Positions 13,330-24,499 of a stretch of 64,000 nucleotides of DNA are shown here, piece after piece. The first letter of the stretch is position 1; each line of letters begins with the position of its first letter. Position numbers and translations under genes: made by a program. Source of the DNA: Senecio squalidus (Eukaryota; Streptophyta; Magnoliopsida; Asterales; Asteraceae). The stretch is from the NCBI GenBank assembly GCA_910822075.1, contig CAJVGC010000060.1, positions 24,041,927 to 24,105,926 of the forward strand, in the 5' to 3' direction. Under the pieces are notes generated by a model. The model was not told the origin of the DNA. It did not search any database and worked only from the letters and a program-made list of their open reading frames with translations.

Positions 13330-14168
13330 TTAATTCGTCATGTGGCATTTAAGGCCCCCTTTTTTATTATATATTAAAAATTAAAAATACTATATCTATT
13401 CTAATCTTATTACTATTAGTGGTAATTTTTAATTTTTAAATAAATATTTTGAGTTATAATAATTATGATTAAATCTTATAATTATTTAATAAGTTATATG
13501 ATTAATAATAAAAATAATAATAATAATTAACTTTTAAAAAAAATATGCAAATTTAGTAAAATAATTATATCAATATTTAATTATATATTTCTAATTCATT
13601 CCTTCTATACTACTTTATAAAACAAATTTAATATATTCTAATTTTAGAATAATCTTAAAATTAAGTTTTCAAAACCTACTATTAGTAGTAATTTGTAACT
13701 CTTAAATAAATGTTTTGATTCATAATAATGATTATTAAATCTAATAATTATTCAATAAATTACATGATTAGTTTCAAATTAATAAAAATAATAATAATAG
13801 TTAGCTTTTTAAAAGAAATGATGCAAATGTAGTAAATAATTTTGTTAATATTTAATTATATGTTTCTAATTTATTCCTACATCTATACTACTCTATAAAA
13901 CAAATTTGATGTATTCTAATTTAAGAATAATCTTAAAATTAAGTTTTCAAAACTTACTATTATTGGTAATTTGTAACTCGTAAATAAATTTTTTGATTTA
14001 TAATAATGATTATTAAATCTCATAATTGTTTAATAAATTACTGTGATTAGTTTCAAATTAATAAAAACAATAATAATAATTAGCTTTTTAAAAGAAATGA
14101 TGTAAATGTAGTAAATAATTTTGTTAATACTTAATTATATGTTTCTAATTTATTCATACATCTATACT
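13330..14168. repeat. AT-rich tandem repeat, period about 278 bp (left part)
   Basis: Units begin near CTATACTACTCTATAAAAC at 13605, 13883 and 14162, each followed by the same order of landmarks (AAGTTTTCAAAAC, GGTAATTTGTAACTC, TTAGCTTTTTAAAAG). A more diverged copy precedes 13605. The third start is cut at 14168 by the Gypsy nest, and the array resumes at 50009. Non-coding; it could be a local satellite. Confidence 0.8.
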
Positions 14169-15339
14169 TGTCACACCCCGCTAAAGCGGAAACACGGAAT
14201 GTGAAGAGCAAAGAATCATTTCACGAGTTATACCAAAAGTCAACGGTTCAAGTCATTTAGATTGGAATTAAAAAGGTAACCATGTTCGAAAGATACAACC
14301 AAGATCCGTAAGTATAAAACGACAAATACATAATAAGGTAGTTTAATAAAAATTCCCAAGTATCAAAGGTCTTTTCCCGTATTACTCTTCACATAACTAG
14401 CTGGACCCGCCTGAGCAATGCACTTCATAACTTACGCTTAGTTTCCTGAAACATGAGATAAAGTGTCAACTACGAAAACGTAGTGAGTGAGTTACAGTTT
14501 ATAAGTTAATCAATGGTTTCAAATAATAGTTCGACGAGTATATGTATAAGTACAAAGTTTTCCAAAAGGAGTAAGCGGATAAGCAATCGCTTAAAGGTAA
14601 TTTATATACTGTCGTAAAAGTTCAAGTCAAGAGTTTAATGTTCGTAAAAGTCCGAGTCAAGTTCAAAGTTCATAAAGGTTCAAGATAAGCTCAAAGTTCA
14701 TAAAAGTTCTAGATAAGTATATAAAAGTAAAAGGGTTTCCAAAAGGAGGTTAGCGGAGAACAGTCGCTTAAAGTTTATATACTTTCAAAGTTTCAAAGTG
14801 TCGGGCGTATCAATGCCCTAAAGTTAGAAAAGACCAAGTAGAGTCAAATTTAGTCAATTCATGGTAGCGGAGTCAATCGCTAAAAATTCGTAAATTATGC
14901 GTATAAGTAACTAATTAGATTCTTGTATCAACCTCTTGACATCTATAATTTAAGTGTTCACACTAATCCGATTGTTCAACCGTGGTGCCCGTCTTCCCGC
15001 CTCTCAAACGGGAAGATTGTACTAGTTCTTAGTAATATGTACTTAGACTACCATCTAAGCAAGGACGGTTCTTTCCTAAGTATCGATACCCATAATTACT
15101 ATACGGCTATGTAGCTAATAGTGTGTAAGTCTAAGTCCAAAAAGTCGTTGGGCGTCAAGTAGTTTTGTTTAAAAGAGAGGTAGTCGTCCGTCACTTAAGA
15201 TCGTGTTATAGTTCCATCAAGGGTTGGTACGTATACAAGCATCAATGATTAGTCTAGTCCAAAAGAGAGCGAGCCAATAAGTTCAAGTAGAGTAAAATGT
15301 TTTACGCATAAGAGTTCAATTAGTTCGTACAAAATAGTT

Positions 15340-15680
15340 CCAAAGTCCAATAAGTTCCAAGTCAAAATAAGTTCAATAAGTTTCAAAAGTCAAAATAGTT
15401 CATAAGTTCAAAAGTCAAAGTTCAACGAGTTCAAAAGTCAAAATAAGTTCCAAGTCGAAATAAGTTCCAAGTCAAAATACGTTCAAGAGTCAAATAGTTC
15501 AACAAGTTCAAAAGTCAAAATAGTTCAATAAGTTCAAAAGTCAAAATAGTTCAATAAGTTCAAAAAGTCAAAATAGTTCAATAAGTTCAATAAGTTCAAA
15601 AGTCAAAATAGTTCAATAAGTTCAAAAGTCAAAATAGTTCAATAAGTTCAAAAAGTCAAAATAGTTCAATAAGTAGTTGC
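15340..15680. repeat. Minisatellite in the outer Gypsy 3' LTR
   Basis: Tandem array of a roughly 25-bp unit, AGTTCAAAAGTCAAAATAGT-like, with single-base length changes. The matching array in the other LTR (about 47980-48370) has more units, which explains part of the LTR length difference. There are no spacers, so this is not a CRISPR array. Confidence 0.85.
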
Positions 15681-16085
15681 ACATAAAAATATAGTTCCAA
15701 AATAATTTGATCTCATGTTTCCCCCAAAAAGAGTACTTAGAAGGTAAAAGTAAGGAGGGGTGTAACTCACGGGTTGCGAAGATAAGAACTTGGAAAAATG
15801 GTCGGAAATGAGAGCCGGGAATCACCGAACGCCTAAGGATACCAAGAGTTGTTCAAGTGTTATTATTATATTAAGTTATTATACCTAATATATAATAAAT
15901 GAAATTTGTGTTATATTATGAGATATAAGTAAATTTTTAGTCAAACTTTAAGTGTTAAGGTCCATTTTGTCCAATATAATCCGAAACGGTTAACGTTTTG
16001 TTTTAGTCAAAAAGTCCAAAGTTGATGTTATTGTTATTATGTTGAATATGTTTTGTTTGCCAAAGTGTTTTATATTTCCTAACAA

Positions 16086-16114
16086 AATTTGGGCAGCGCT
16101 TCCGCGCCCAAATT
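16086..16114 (-). other. Conserved LTR stem-loop (outer element, 3' LTR)
   Basis: AATTTGGGC ... GCCCAAATT inverted arms enclose a GC-rich core of the form GCGGAAGCGCT. The same structure recurs in the other LTRs at 22647-22677, 32338-32367, 48781-48810 and, with one weaker arm, 53139-53171. Confidence 0.75.
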
Positions 16115-16330
16115 CGATGTCCAAAAATATCAACCACTTTCCCGCTTACAAAACACATATACATACATAACATTTTCAAACATGTTCATTTTAGCCAACT
16201 AAGTCCAATACAAGTCACCAATATGTTCATTTTTACAAAACTCAGTCCCAAATGTCAAGTCTCAAAATTCAGAATGCGTAATCAAGTTTCAAACGGCCAA
16301 AACGACGATTTTCGGGAAGGACAGCAGGCC

Positions 16331-16364
16331 GGTGCTGCGCACCTAGGCATAGGTGTTGCGCACC
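16331..16364. promoter_or_regulatory. LTR palindrome pair, inner site (outer element)
   Basis: GGTGCTGCGCACC at 16331-16343 and a one-base variant at 16352-16364. Each can form a 5-bp stem (GGTGC/GCACC) with a 3-base loop. Function unknown; the regulatory label is inference from position and recurrence. Confidence 0.5.
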
Positions 16365-17042
16365 TGCCCTGCTGTTCTTCCCATTTTCGAGTTTTTCTTG
16401 CAAAATCGTTTATGTAAGTGATAGATCTTGACATGCAAACGGTATAAACCTTATTAATCATCATTAAATTAGTTTATATGTAACTTTTAACCACAAAAAC
16501 AAATATTTAAGCATCTTTTAAGAAAATCCCGTTTTTGTATAAAAATGATAATAAAACTTCATCAAAACTTGATTTTTGAGCTTAGATCATACATGCAATT
16601 GGTTATAATAATATTATGAGTAAAGAGGAAGATTTCTACCGGATGAAAATGCTTAGATGATGCCTTAGGAGTGTTTTGAGCTCCAAAAATGGTGAAATAA
16701 GCTTTTAACCGAAATCTTTTGCTTCCTATGGCTTCCTCTTGATGTTTGAATGGTTTCTAGTGGTGTGAAATGTAATTTTTGTGGCTGTAAATCTCTGAAA
16801 ATGTGATGTTCTTGAGGTGAGTTTGAGAGAAAATGGAGAGAAAACTGTGTGTGTGTGTGTTTTATGTTTTTGTAAATGAAAAAGAGAAAATGAAAAGAAA
16901 GGAAATGATGGAAATGATGAAAGGGGGATAAAGTCCTGCCAACAAGTCAGTAACCATGTGCAAAAATCGTTTTTGAATGGTATAAAGTTTGTGCAAATCG
17001 AGATAAGGACTAAAAATGTAATGTTTTTGAAATCTGGCAAGA

Positions 17043-17076
17043 GGTGCTGCGCACCGTGCACTAGGTGCTGCGCACC
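17043..17076. promoter_or_regulatory. LTR palindrome pair, outer site (outer element)
   Basis: Two GGTGCTGCGCACC copies at 17043-17055 and 17064-17076. The equivalent place in the mate LTR (49729-49741) has only one, imperfect copy. Confidence 0.5.
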
Positions 17077-17343
17077 GTGCGTTTTATCAGATTTTTCTGA
17101 TTATTTTGTTTTTACGTTTTTGCTTCGTTGGACCTTTTTGTTAACCGAAAGTTCTTAGTTATGATATGTTATGAACTTAGGAAAGTTCATTAGGTGTTTT
17201 CTTGGTATTAGGACTTATATAAATTGATCCCGGGTGTGATTCCGACACTGTCGCGTTTCCGGTTATTGATCAGTTAAAGGTAACGGTAGGCAATAAGAGA
17301 GACATAGAGTATAATATGCACCTAGAATTTGACGGTTGTCACA

Positions 17344-17360
17344 TTCTCCCCGGGTTGAAA
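17344..17360 (-). other. Polypurine tract of the outer Gypsy element
   Basis: The minus strand reads CAACCCGGGGAGAA directly before the LTR start TGTGACAACC, the expected place for plus-strand priming. Confidence 0.65.
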
Positions 17361-18469
17361 GAAATTTCGTCCCGAAATTTAGTTCGTACCATCATGGAGG
17401 AATGTTCTGGAACCGATGTGGATATTTCTGACGGATTCGGTCCTCACGTTCCCATGTGAGATCGTGACCACGTCGAGGATCTCCACCGAAACTTGATGAT
17501 GGATGAAAGACTTGCCTGGGTTGTTTGACCTCTCGGTCAACAACCTTAAGCGGTTCGTCAGACGAGTTTGAGTTTGGCATCGATTTTGACCTTGTCGAGG
17601 GGGGTCACGATGGTCTCATCAGATAGATGTTCTCCGAGAGTGAGACATGGAAACATATGTATATGTACGTTTGAAGGAATCTGGTGGAGCTGAAGGCGAT
17701 GAGCAGTCGGACTAATACGTCCTAGGACTTAGTTTGGACTGGCGTACCTAGGGCTCAGTTTGCCGCGTCTCCAGAAACAGGCTATCCCTTTCCCATGGCG
17801 ATACCTTAGGAGGTACTCTATCGCCATCTTGGGACTCGGGGGGGGTTTTCTTCTGGTTGGTTACGTAGCTTTTCTGCCGGGTACGGGATGCTTTCAGTCT
17901 TCCACGTATGAAGGGAGGCGTCGGACCTTGCAAGTCGTCAATCGTTAGCTTCTAGCCAACAGAGAGGTGACCGACACTTGCGTCCAAATAGGTACTGAAG
18001 GGTTCGCTCTTGGTGCTGGCATGAAAGTCGTTGTCATAGGTGAACTCAGGGGGGGTGAGTATCTCGACTTCCTATGAAGGCAACTACACGCGCTCTCAGC
18101 ATTTCATCAAGCGTTTGGATCGTCCTTTAGCTCTGACCATCGGTCGGAGGTTGGTATGCGGTGATGAGGTCTAGTCGCGTCCCTAGCGATTCTCTGGAGG
18201 GCATTCCAACGAGGACGGGGCGCAGGTCGACTATCCTTATCGACGGTGGTGAGGAGAGGGGTTTTGATATTTCGCCTTGACCTTGGAGTGAGTGAGGCAC
18301 TTGGTTATACGCAAGGCGGTATCCTTTTTCACGCATGGCCGCCACCAATATTCTCGGGGATCCTTGTACATACGTCGGATTCCGGGTGGATGGAATATCG
18401 AGATCGGTGGCCCGCGTCAAAAAAAGGAGTTTACGAAGATTCTCGGATTCTGGATTTCATGTTCGGCCA
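17361..18469 (-). pseudogene. Gypsy integrase and chromodomain remains (outer element)
   Basis: Fragments in several frames: a chromodomain-like end (LKVVDREVKQ ... HDLTWEREDRIRQKYPH) at 17580-17392, integrase C-terminal pieces with ETRQTEP-type read-through near 17900-17750, and, at 18420-18127, a zinc-finger-to-core region ending in a TAYQPPTDGQS-like motif. Large parts of the core are gone. Together they follow the same order as the intact-looking relatives at 29758-31066. Confidence 0.8.
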
Positions 18470-19050
18470 TCATTGTAGTGGGTTACGTCTGGTCTGAGTC
18501 CAAATTCCTTCATGGCTGATAACATAATCAGGGAAATGTACTTCTCGGAGCCCAAATTTACGCTTTGAGAATTTGGCGTACGATTTCCGACTTCTGGGGA
18601 GTTCTAGAATGAGCTTAAGGTGTTTCACATGATCTTCCTTGTTCCTGGAGTATATGAGGAAGTCGTCTATGAATACGATTACGAATCTGTCTAAGTATGG
18701 CCTACACACTCTGTTCATTAGGTCCATGAATACTGCTGGTGTGTTGGTTAGACCAAATGGCATGACGGGAATTCGTAACGTCCGTTTCGAGTTTGAATGC
18801 GGTTTTAGGATGCCGGCTTTACCGACATGAACCTGATGATAATCTGAGCGGAGGTCTACCTTTGAGATGCAAGTTGCTTTCAGCAACTTTTCGGATAGGT
18901 CGTCGATCCTCGGGGTGATTATCGGTTCTTGACGGTCGGTTTGTTAGGTTCGCGATAATGGGTGTACAGGCGGAGGAATCCGTCTTCCTTTTTGATAGGG
19001 GGAATTGGGGTTCCCCAGGGGGGCGAACTTGAGCGGACAAAGTCATGGTT
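18470..19050 (-). pseudogene. Gypsy reverse transcriptase remains (outer element)
   Basis: The frame 18886-18470 shows SKVDLRSDYHQV, MPFGLTNTPAVFMDLMNRV and VIVFIDDFLIYSRNKEDH, the palm motifs of Gypsy RT; the active site reads FIDD. The region upstream to 19050 has the entry part in shifted frames. After HFPDYV the sequence jumps to integrase-like sequence, so RNase H has been deleted. Confidence 0.85.
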
Positions 19051-19740
19051 TAGAAGTTCCTGCAGCTGCTTTGGCAGCTTTTGCATTTCGAGTGGTGCCA
19101 GACGGCATGGTGTCTTGGCGACCAGTGTTGTGCCAGGAACGAGGTCTTATACGGAATTTCAACTTGTCAATGCGGCGGTAGCCCAGGAAGATCCTCAGGA
19201 AAGACTCTGGGTGGTCCTTGACTACAGGAATGTCTTGGACTCGGCTTTCCTTAGGTTTACGTCTGGCGACATGGGCGAGGGGTGCGTCGTAGTCCTTCTC
19301 GAGGTACTTGCACATTTTTAAGGAAGACAAGCTGCGAAGTCGTCATCCAGGTTTGTCCTCCTGGACGACGAGAGTTTTACTCCCTGAAAAGGGGGGGGGG
19401 GATACAGATGAGTTTGTCGAAACAAACGGTCTTAGCTCGAAAATGAGATGACCAGTCCATTTCGATGATAACGTCTAAGCTTTCCAGTTTGATAGGAATG
19501 AGATCGATGGGGAAAATTTTGTCGGGTAAGCATGGTGAACATCCTAAGATTGTATTCATAGCTTCGAATTCTTGACCGTTGGTATATTCGATAGTGAGCT
19601 ACCCTTAAGAACTTTAGATCCCAGGTAAATGAGGGGTCTAAATTCTAAGGAGACAGAGCTTCTTTCAGCTCCTGTATCGAATAGCACGGAAGAAGGATGG
19701 AAGTTGATAGGGAAACGTACACGTAACTGCATTGGGGTCC
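19043..19740 (-). pseudogene. Gypsy aspartic protease and linker remains (outer element)
   Basis: On the minus strand a frame near 19690 gives an LFDTGAERS-like active site. The next frame, 19559-19377, gives DKIFPIDLIPIKLESLDVII and DWSSHFRAKTVCFDKLI, matching the protease C-terminus of the other Gypsy copies. A third, 19330-19043, gives the MCKYLEKDYDAPLAHV linker. Each is separated by a frameshift. Confidence 0.8.
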
Positions 19741-20197
19741 GGACGTGCCTCCTTGGCTGTGATTGCGAGAGTACATAAAGTTTTTGTGGTAAGCACTATG
19801 GGGAAAGTCCCACGGAGGTGTTGGTTGCTTGTTACTGTTTCTCCTTGTGGGCTATTGATGAACCTTCCTTTTCTTATTTCCCCCTTCGCTGGATGCGGTT
19901 TGGAGGGAAAGGGAGGTTGTTGGTTCCAAGGTCTTCGTCCTCATCCTGTTGGATTGGTACAGGAGAGAGGAGGGGTTTATTGTTTCTGAGGTGTTCACCT
20001 TCTTCTCGCTCGATGGTGGCTGGGAAGAAGGGGAGGTTATGGTCAGGGTTGTACTCCGGGTAGTCGACGTTGGGGTTGTCGTCCCCGAAAATTCCGTTGT
20101 TAATCCCATCGATGATCTGGGCGACCGTGCTTGGGAGTGCCGCTTGCGCAGTGATCTGCTCAGCCATAAGGTCAACGCGGCTTCTCTTGGGAGGCAT
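19741..20197 (-). pseudogene. Shortened Gypsy gag (outer element)
   Basis: A Met at 20197 opens MPPKRSRVDLMAEQITAQAA, aligning in position with the MAPRTNAAIIAEQLQAAMP start of gag in the nested element. It continues through an acidic stretch and breaks near 19874. The capsid body and the CCHC knuckles cannot be found before the protease begins, so most of gag is deleted. Confidence 0.65.
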
Positions 20198-20574
20198 GGT
20201 TCCACAATGGAAAGAAGGAATTAGTTTAGGGTGTACGAATAGGAATTTGTGATAAGAATTTAACTCAAGGGTTAATAGTAACCAATACACAGGAGTAATA
20301 TGAACGGATAATTAGTACATGCACGATGGTGATTCAAGCGATAATAATAGAACGGTTCAACGACGATGTCAGGGTTCACACGAGAACTGCGAGTATAGAC
20401 GATAAAGGTAGAGAATTTCCATTAATAATAATACTAAGGATTCAAGTACATAGTTCGGAATAAGAAGAGAGAGTACGAGTACGATACAAGGAAACAGAAA
20501 TGAGAATGGCCTTGGGTGGTGTTCACGGGAAAGTTACAACTCGAGCCTTTGGTACAAATACAAGGGAAATCTGA

Positions 20575-21278
20575 TTAATGACGCCTTCCTAGGAACATCT
20601 TGGCGACAATGACCGCCAACAGAGTCCTCGAGATCAGATACGTCCCATCGAGACGCTGCACAGTTCGTGCCGTGGCTCGGGTCGATGCGATGATTCGCAA
20701 CGACTGCTCGGACAACTGATGCGCAACATTGGTGACTTCGCTGATGAGGAGCCCTTGCTACCGGGTCTCCTTGAAAGTCCTCGAACCTCTCGGTGGAAGT
20801 GGAAGAATGCGGCTGGCGGGGGAGGCTGAATGGTAGGTGGCGTCGCAGGTCGGGAGAGTCCGGCCTCCTAGGCACGTCGTCTCTCCTCTAGGAACTGGTG
20901 TTCACAATGGTACCAATCCATGGTCGGTATAGGGAGAGAAGCGGGTTGAGATGGACTGGACTGTTGTTCGGCCATCCAATCCGGCAGACGGCCAGGGTGG
21001 ATGATCTGCATACGCGCGGTCAACCTAGGGTGGGGGCCCTTAATTCGGCGGTGATGCTGTAACGGGCGCTGGTGGAGGAGGTGGTAGTACAGTCCTCGGG
21101 CTGGATCCGCTACTGCTGCTGCTCGCCATCGACGTATCCTCCGTCGGGTCGGTCGTCTGGTGACGTTGACTCTCGGAGGTCGTGTGGCCCTTTGAAGGTT
21201 CGCGCGATGGGGAAACGGCTCGGGAGGGAATCGTGACTGAGGTCGAGAAGGTGATCGTGAACGGGACGACTGAGACGT
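20575..21278 (-). pseudogene. Extra ORF before gag, broken copy (outer element)
   Basis: Same leader protein as at 24500-25168 and 59312-60052: EPSKGHTTSESQRHQTTDPTEDTS and SSPRTVLPPPPPAPV are readable. Frames shift between 21040 and 20875. A VAKMFL-like end precedes a stop at 20575. The start codon position has ACG where the relatives have ATG, after the conserved CGCAGATCCGTC. Confidence 0.7.
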
Positions 21279-21719
21279 GACGGATCTGCGAACATCGAGT
21301 TACACAAGTACGGGGGAAACTAAAAATAGGAAAAACGTAAGTAATTGCATGCACGGGTCAGTTATGTGAGAATCGGGAATTGATAAGACCGGGAATTTTT
21401 TGACCCAAAAACCGTTAACGATAGTGTGACAACCGTCTAAAAATCAGATACTGGTTCAGTTATTATATCGGTTCAATTCTCTAGTTACTCTTTTATCGTG
21501 TGCACTTTGTTCTAAATCGTAACTGTTGAGTCTGTACTTTATCGGAACTAGTGTCGGAACAACTCCCGGAATCAATTTTATAAGTCCTAATACCAAGAAA
21601 ACACCTAATGAACTTTCCTAAGTTCATAACAAATCATACTTAAGAACTTTCAGTTAACAAAAAGGTCCAACGAAGCAATAACGTAAAAACGAAAAATCAG
21701 GAAAGCTGGAAAATAGCCC

Positions 21720-21732
21720 GGTGCGCAGCACC
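21720..21732. promoter_or_regulatory. LTR palindrome, outer site, one copy
   Basis: GGTGCGCAGCACC, about 45-60 bp upstream of a TATAAA-like box. The matching place in the 3' LTR (31410-31444) has two copies. Confidence 0.5.
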
Positions 21733-22398
21733 TGGCTGCAGAATTCAAAATATTTACATTTTGGTCCCTGTCTCGTTTTTATAAACAATCAACCAATCAA
21801 CCTCGAGTTTTAACACTCCATTACTGCAATTTCACTGCCCCAAGACTCCCTTTACTACACCCTACCCATTTCTTTTTCATTTCCATTTTCCTTTCAACAA
21901 AAACACCTACACACACACACTTTCTCCTACTTCTCTCTAACATCTCTCTAGAAACCAGCCCAAACCAGTGATTTCCAGCCACTAATTCCTCATAAAAACA
22001 CCATCAAAAACGTTTAAACATCAAAGCAATCAAGGAAGAGCAAAGCATTTTCGGTTTCAAGCCTTTTCTACCGGTTTTGGAGCTCTAAATCCGTCCAAAA
22101 CACCATCCATTGATTTTCATCCGGTAGAAATCTTTCTCCTACCTTTATTTACTATTTTTACTAATTGCATGTAAGATCTAAACAATAAAAATGAGTTTTT
22201 ATAAAGATTTATGTCACTTTTTATACAAAAACGATTTTTATCTAAATAATGCTTAGATCTATATCTTTGTGGTTAAAAGTTGTTTAGAATCTGTAAAAAC
22301 ATCATATTATAAAGTATCTACTGGTTGCATGTCGAAATCTTTAAGTCACAAAACGTTTTTAGCAAGAAAAACACAAAACGGGAAAAAGACAGCAGCTA

Positions 22399-22432
22399 GG
22401 TGCGCAGCACCTGTGCCCAGGTGCGCAGCACC
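22399..22432. promoter_or_regulatory. LTR palindrome, inner site, two copies
   Basis: GGTGCGCAGCACC at 22399-22411 and 22420-22432. The matching place in the 3' LTR (32111-32123) has a single copy. Confidence 0.5.
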
Positions 22433-22646
22433 GAGCTGCTGTTCCTCCCAAAAATCGTCGTTTTACTCGTTTTAAGACTATGTATACGTTTTGGACTTTT
22501 GTCAATAACATTATTGGACTGAGATGAATAAAAATGATAATAATGATGACTTGTATTGGACTTTTTGGACTTATTGGACTTGTGGTGAAGTTATTATGTG
22601 TATATGCATGTTTTGTGAGCGGAAATGATTGTAGGTTTTGGACATG

Positions 22647-22677
22647 AAATTTGGGCGCGGAAGCGTTGCCCAAATTT
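22647..22677 (+). other. Conserved LTR stem-loop (nested element, 5' LTR)
   Basis: AAATTTGGGC and GCCCAAATTT arms around a GCGGAAGCG-type core, predicted to form a strong hairpin in the transcript. It is shared with the other Gypsy families here. Confidence 0.75.
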
Positions 22678-23877
22678 CGTTAGAAAACCTAAACCATTTC
22701 AGTAACCTAAACATGTTTATCATAATAATAACTTTGACTTTGAACTTTCGGACTAAACATAACGTTAACCGCTTCAGACCAAATTTTGGAACAATATTGG
22801 ACTTAACACTTAATTTTAAACAAAAGTTACATAAATCTCTTATATATAAAGTAACCTAATAAGAAGTTAACTTTTGGACAATCTTGGTATTCTTTAGGCA
22901 TTCCGTGATTTCCCGGCTCCTTTCCGACCGATTCCGAGTTCACTTTCTTCGCAAACCGTGAGTTACAACCCCACTTGTTTTTACTTTTGTACTTTTAAAA
23001 AACATTATTTGGGGGAAACATAAGATCATGCTTTGTAACTGTTTACACAATTTGCGAACTATTAAACATTTAGAAACTTGATACATTTGGTACCTACTGA
23101 AACGTGTTCAAAACTCTGAAACATTTTAACATTGGAACTGTTCAAAACTTGGTACTTTTGCAACTTATTTGGAACTATGGAACTGTTCAAAACTTGGTAC
23201 TTGTACAAACTATTATGCGTATTTGTGTTATTGCCTTAGCGGGTTAACTAAACTAGGATACTTGTTAGCAACCAATCCTTGATGGATATATAAGCCCGTA
23301 AGAGTTCAGTACAATTTTAGCAACTTTGTTCAATTGCCCGTTTTTGGTTCAAGTTCACTTATACACTATTAGCAACAGCCGTTAGTCATATGAGTATCGA
23401 TACTTAGGAGCGGTCACTCCTTACTAAGGGTTAGCGTCCCAAGTACATATTACTACCACACTGAGGTTCAATCAATTAAACATTTCTGGGCTAGTTCAGG
23501 ACCATACAATCGGTTTAGTGTATACTTACTACTTATATTATGCCAAGTGATTGATACGAGTTACTATTTAGTTAAACACATATCCAATACGCATATACAC
23601 ACTTTCAGCGCCTGGATTCCGCTACAACTTTACTATACGAGTTTATTTAATTACTTTACTCGCGTACGTACAAACTTTTACTATTTACATATATGTTCAA
23701 ACGTCGACTCGTTCTTTTACTCATGACGTCAATATATGTTTTGGCAACTTACTACTTTTGGCAACTTACTATTTTTGGCAACTTTCTATTTTTGGAAACT
23801 TCTCTCGAAACTCTAAACTGTAACTCACTCACTACTTTATGTAGTTGACACTTTATCTTATGTTTCAGGAAATTAAT

Positions 23878-23883
23878 GTAAGT
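23878..23883 (+). other. Conserved splice-donor-like site in the LTR
   Basis: GTAAGT lies 10 bases after a TTTCAG, about 250 bp before the LTR end. The TTTCAGGAAA...GTAAG arrangement is also present in the outer element (minus strand, 14435-14430) and the third Gypsy (minus strand, 52014-52009). Use as a donor is inferred. Confidence 0.45.
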
Positions 23884-24140
23884 GTTCGGAATGCATGGCA
23901 AAGGAGGGTCGATATGGTCGCGTGAGGCGCTTATTGGGAAAGACCTTTATATTTTGGGAATTTGTTTTGGAAACATTGTACTTGTACTTTATTTAAACTT
24001 ATGAACTGCTTGGTTGTTGAATCTTTAAAAATTTATTTTTAATCGAAATGACTTGAATCGTTTATATTTGCTTATGACCGTATAATGATATTTCCAGCTC
24101 TCACATTCCGTGTTTCCGCTATAGCGGGGTGTGACAGACT

Positions 24141-24152
24141 TGGTATCAGAGC
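24141..24152 (+). other. Primer-binding site of the nested Gypsy element
   Basis: TGGTATCAGAGC, four bases after the LTR end, complementary to initiator Met tRNA. Confidence 0.85.
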
Positions 24153-24499
24153 ACAGGTTGTAGTGAAACCGGTTTTAGAAATTTCTAAAAAGTTTTTGAA
24201 ACCAAACTATAACCAAGGCTTTTCGGAAAATCATTATGGGTTCAAAACTTTAGTGAATTAATTTTGCGATTGCATGATTATTTTTAACTACGCATGGCCT
24301 GATCACCCCTGCCTAGTTCAAAATGACTTATGGAAGGACGAAACGTAATTTCTGAAGATAAACGGTTTTGAGTCGAAAAATTCCCGGTCTTACTATTCCC
24401 AACCTCACGTGATCGACCCTTACCTGCATTCCTTACTTATTTTCCTTTAGCATACTCTTGTTCATGTATTTACGAAACTTTTTACGTCGCAGATCCGTC

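Larger units (their letters stand above)
14169..17343 (-). repeat. 3' LTR of the outer Gypsy element
   Basis: On the minus strand it starts TGTGACAACCGTC at 17343 and ends CCGCTTTAGCGGGGTGTGAC/A at 14169. It holds GGTGCKGCGCACC-type palindromes at two places, a conserved stem-loop near 16086-16114, a GTAAGT donor-like site (minus strand, 14435-14430) and a minisatellite. The CA-rich strand near 16845 carries a short (GT)n. Confidence 0.9.
21425..24136 (+). repeat. 5' LTR of the nested Gypsy element
   Basis: 2712 bp, from TGTGACAACCGTC to CCGCTATAGCGGGGTGTGAC/A. It contains one palindrome at 21720, a TATAAA-like box near 21778 followed by a pyrimidine-rich stretch, two palindromes at 22399-22432, a stem-loop at 22647-22677 and a GTAAGT donor-like site at 23878-23883. 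The perfect 12-bp palindrome CCGCTATAGCGG lies just before the LTR end. Confidence 0.93.

Noticed and set aside
15340..15680. Possible CRISPR-like array
   Set aside because: Units are directly adjacent with no unique spacers, and it lies inside a plant LTR; it is a minisatellite.
16223..17158. Short ORFs around the LTR palindromes (for example those rich in RCAAP)
   Set aside because: They come from the GC-rich repeats in an LTR, have no domain, and are not kept between the LTR copies.
24141..24152. tRNA gene at primer-binding sites
   Set aside because: Only the 12-13 bases matching the tRNA end are present; no cloverleaf. No tRNA or rRNA gene was seen in the window.
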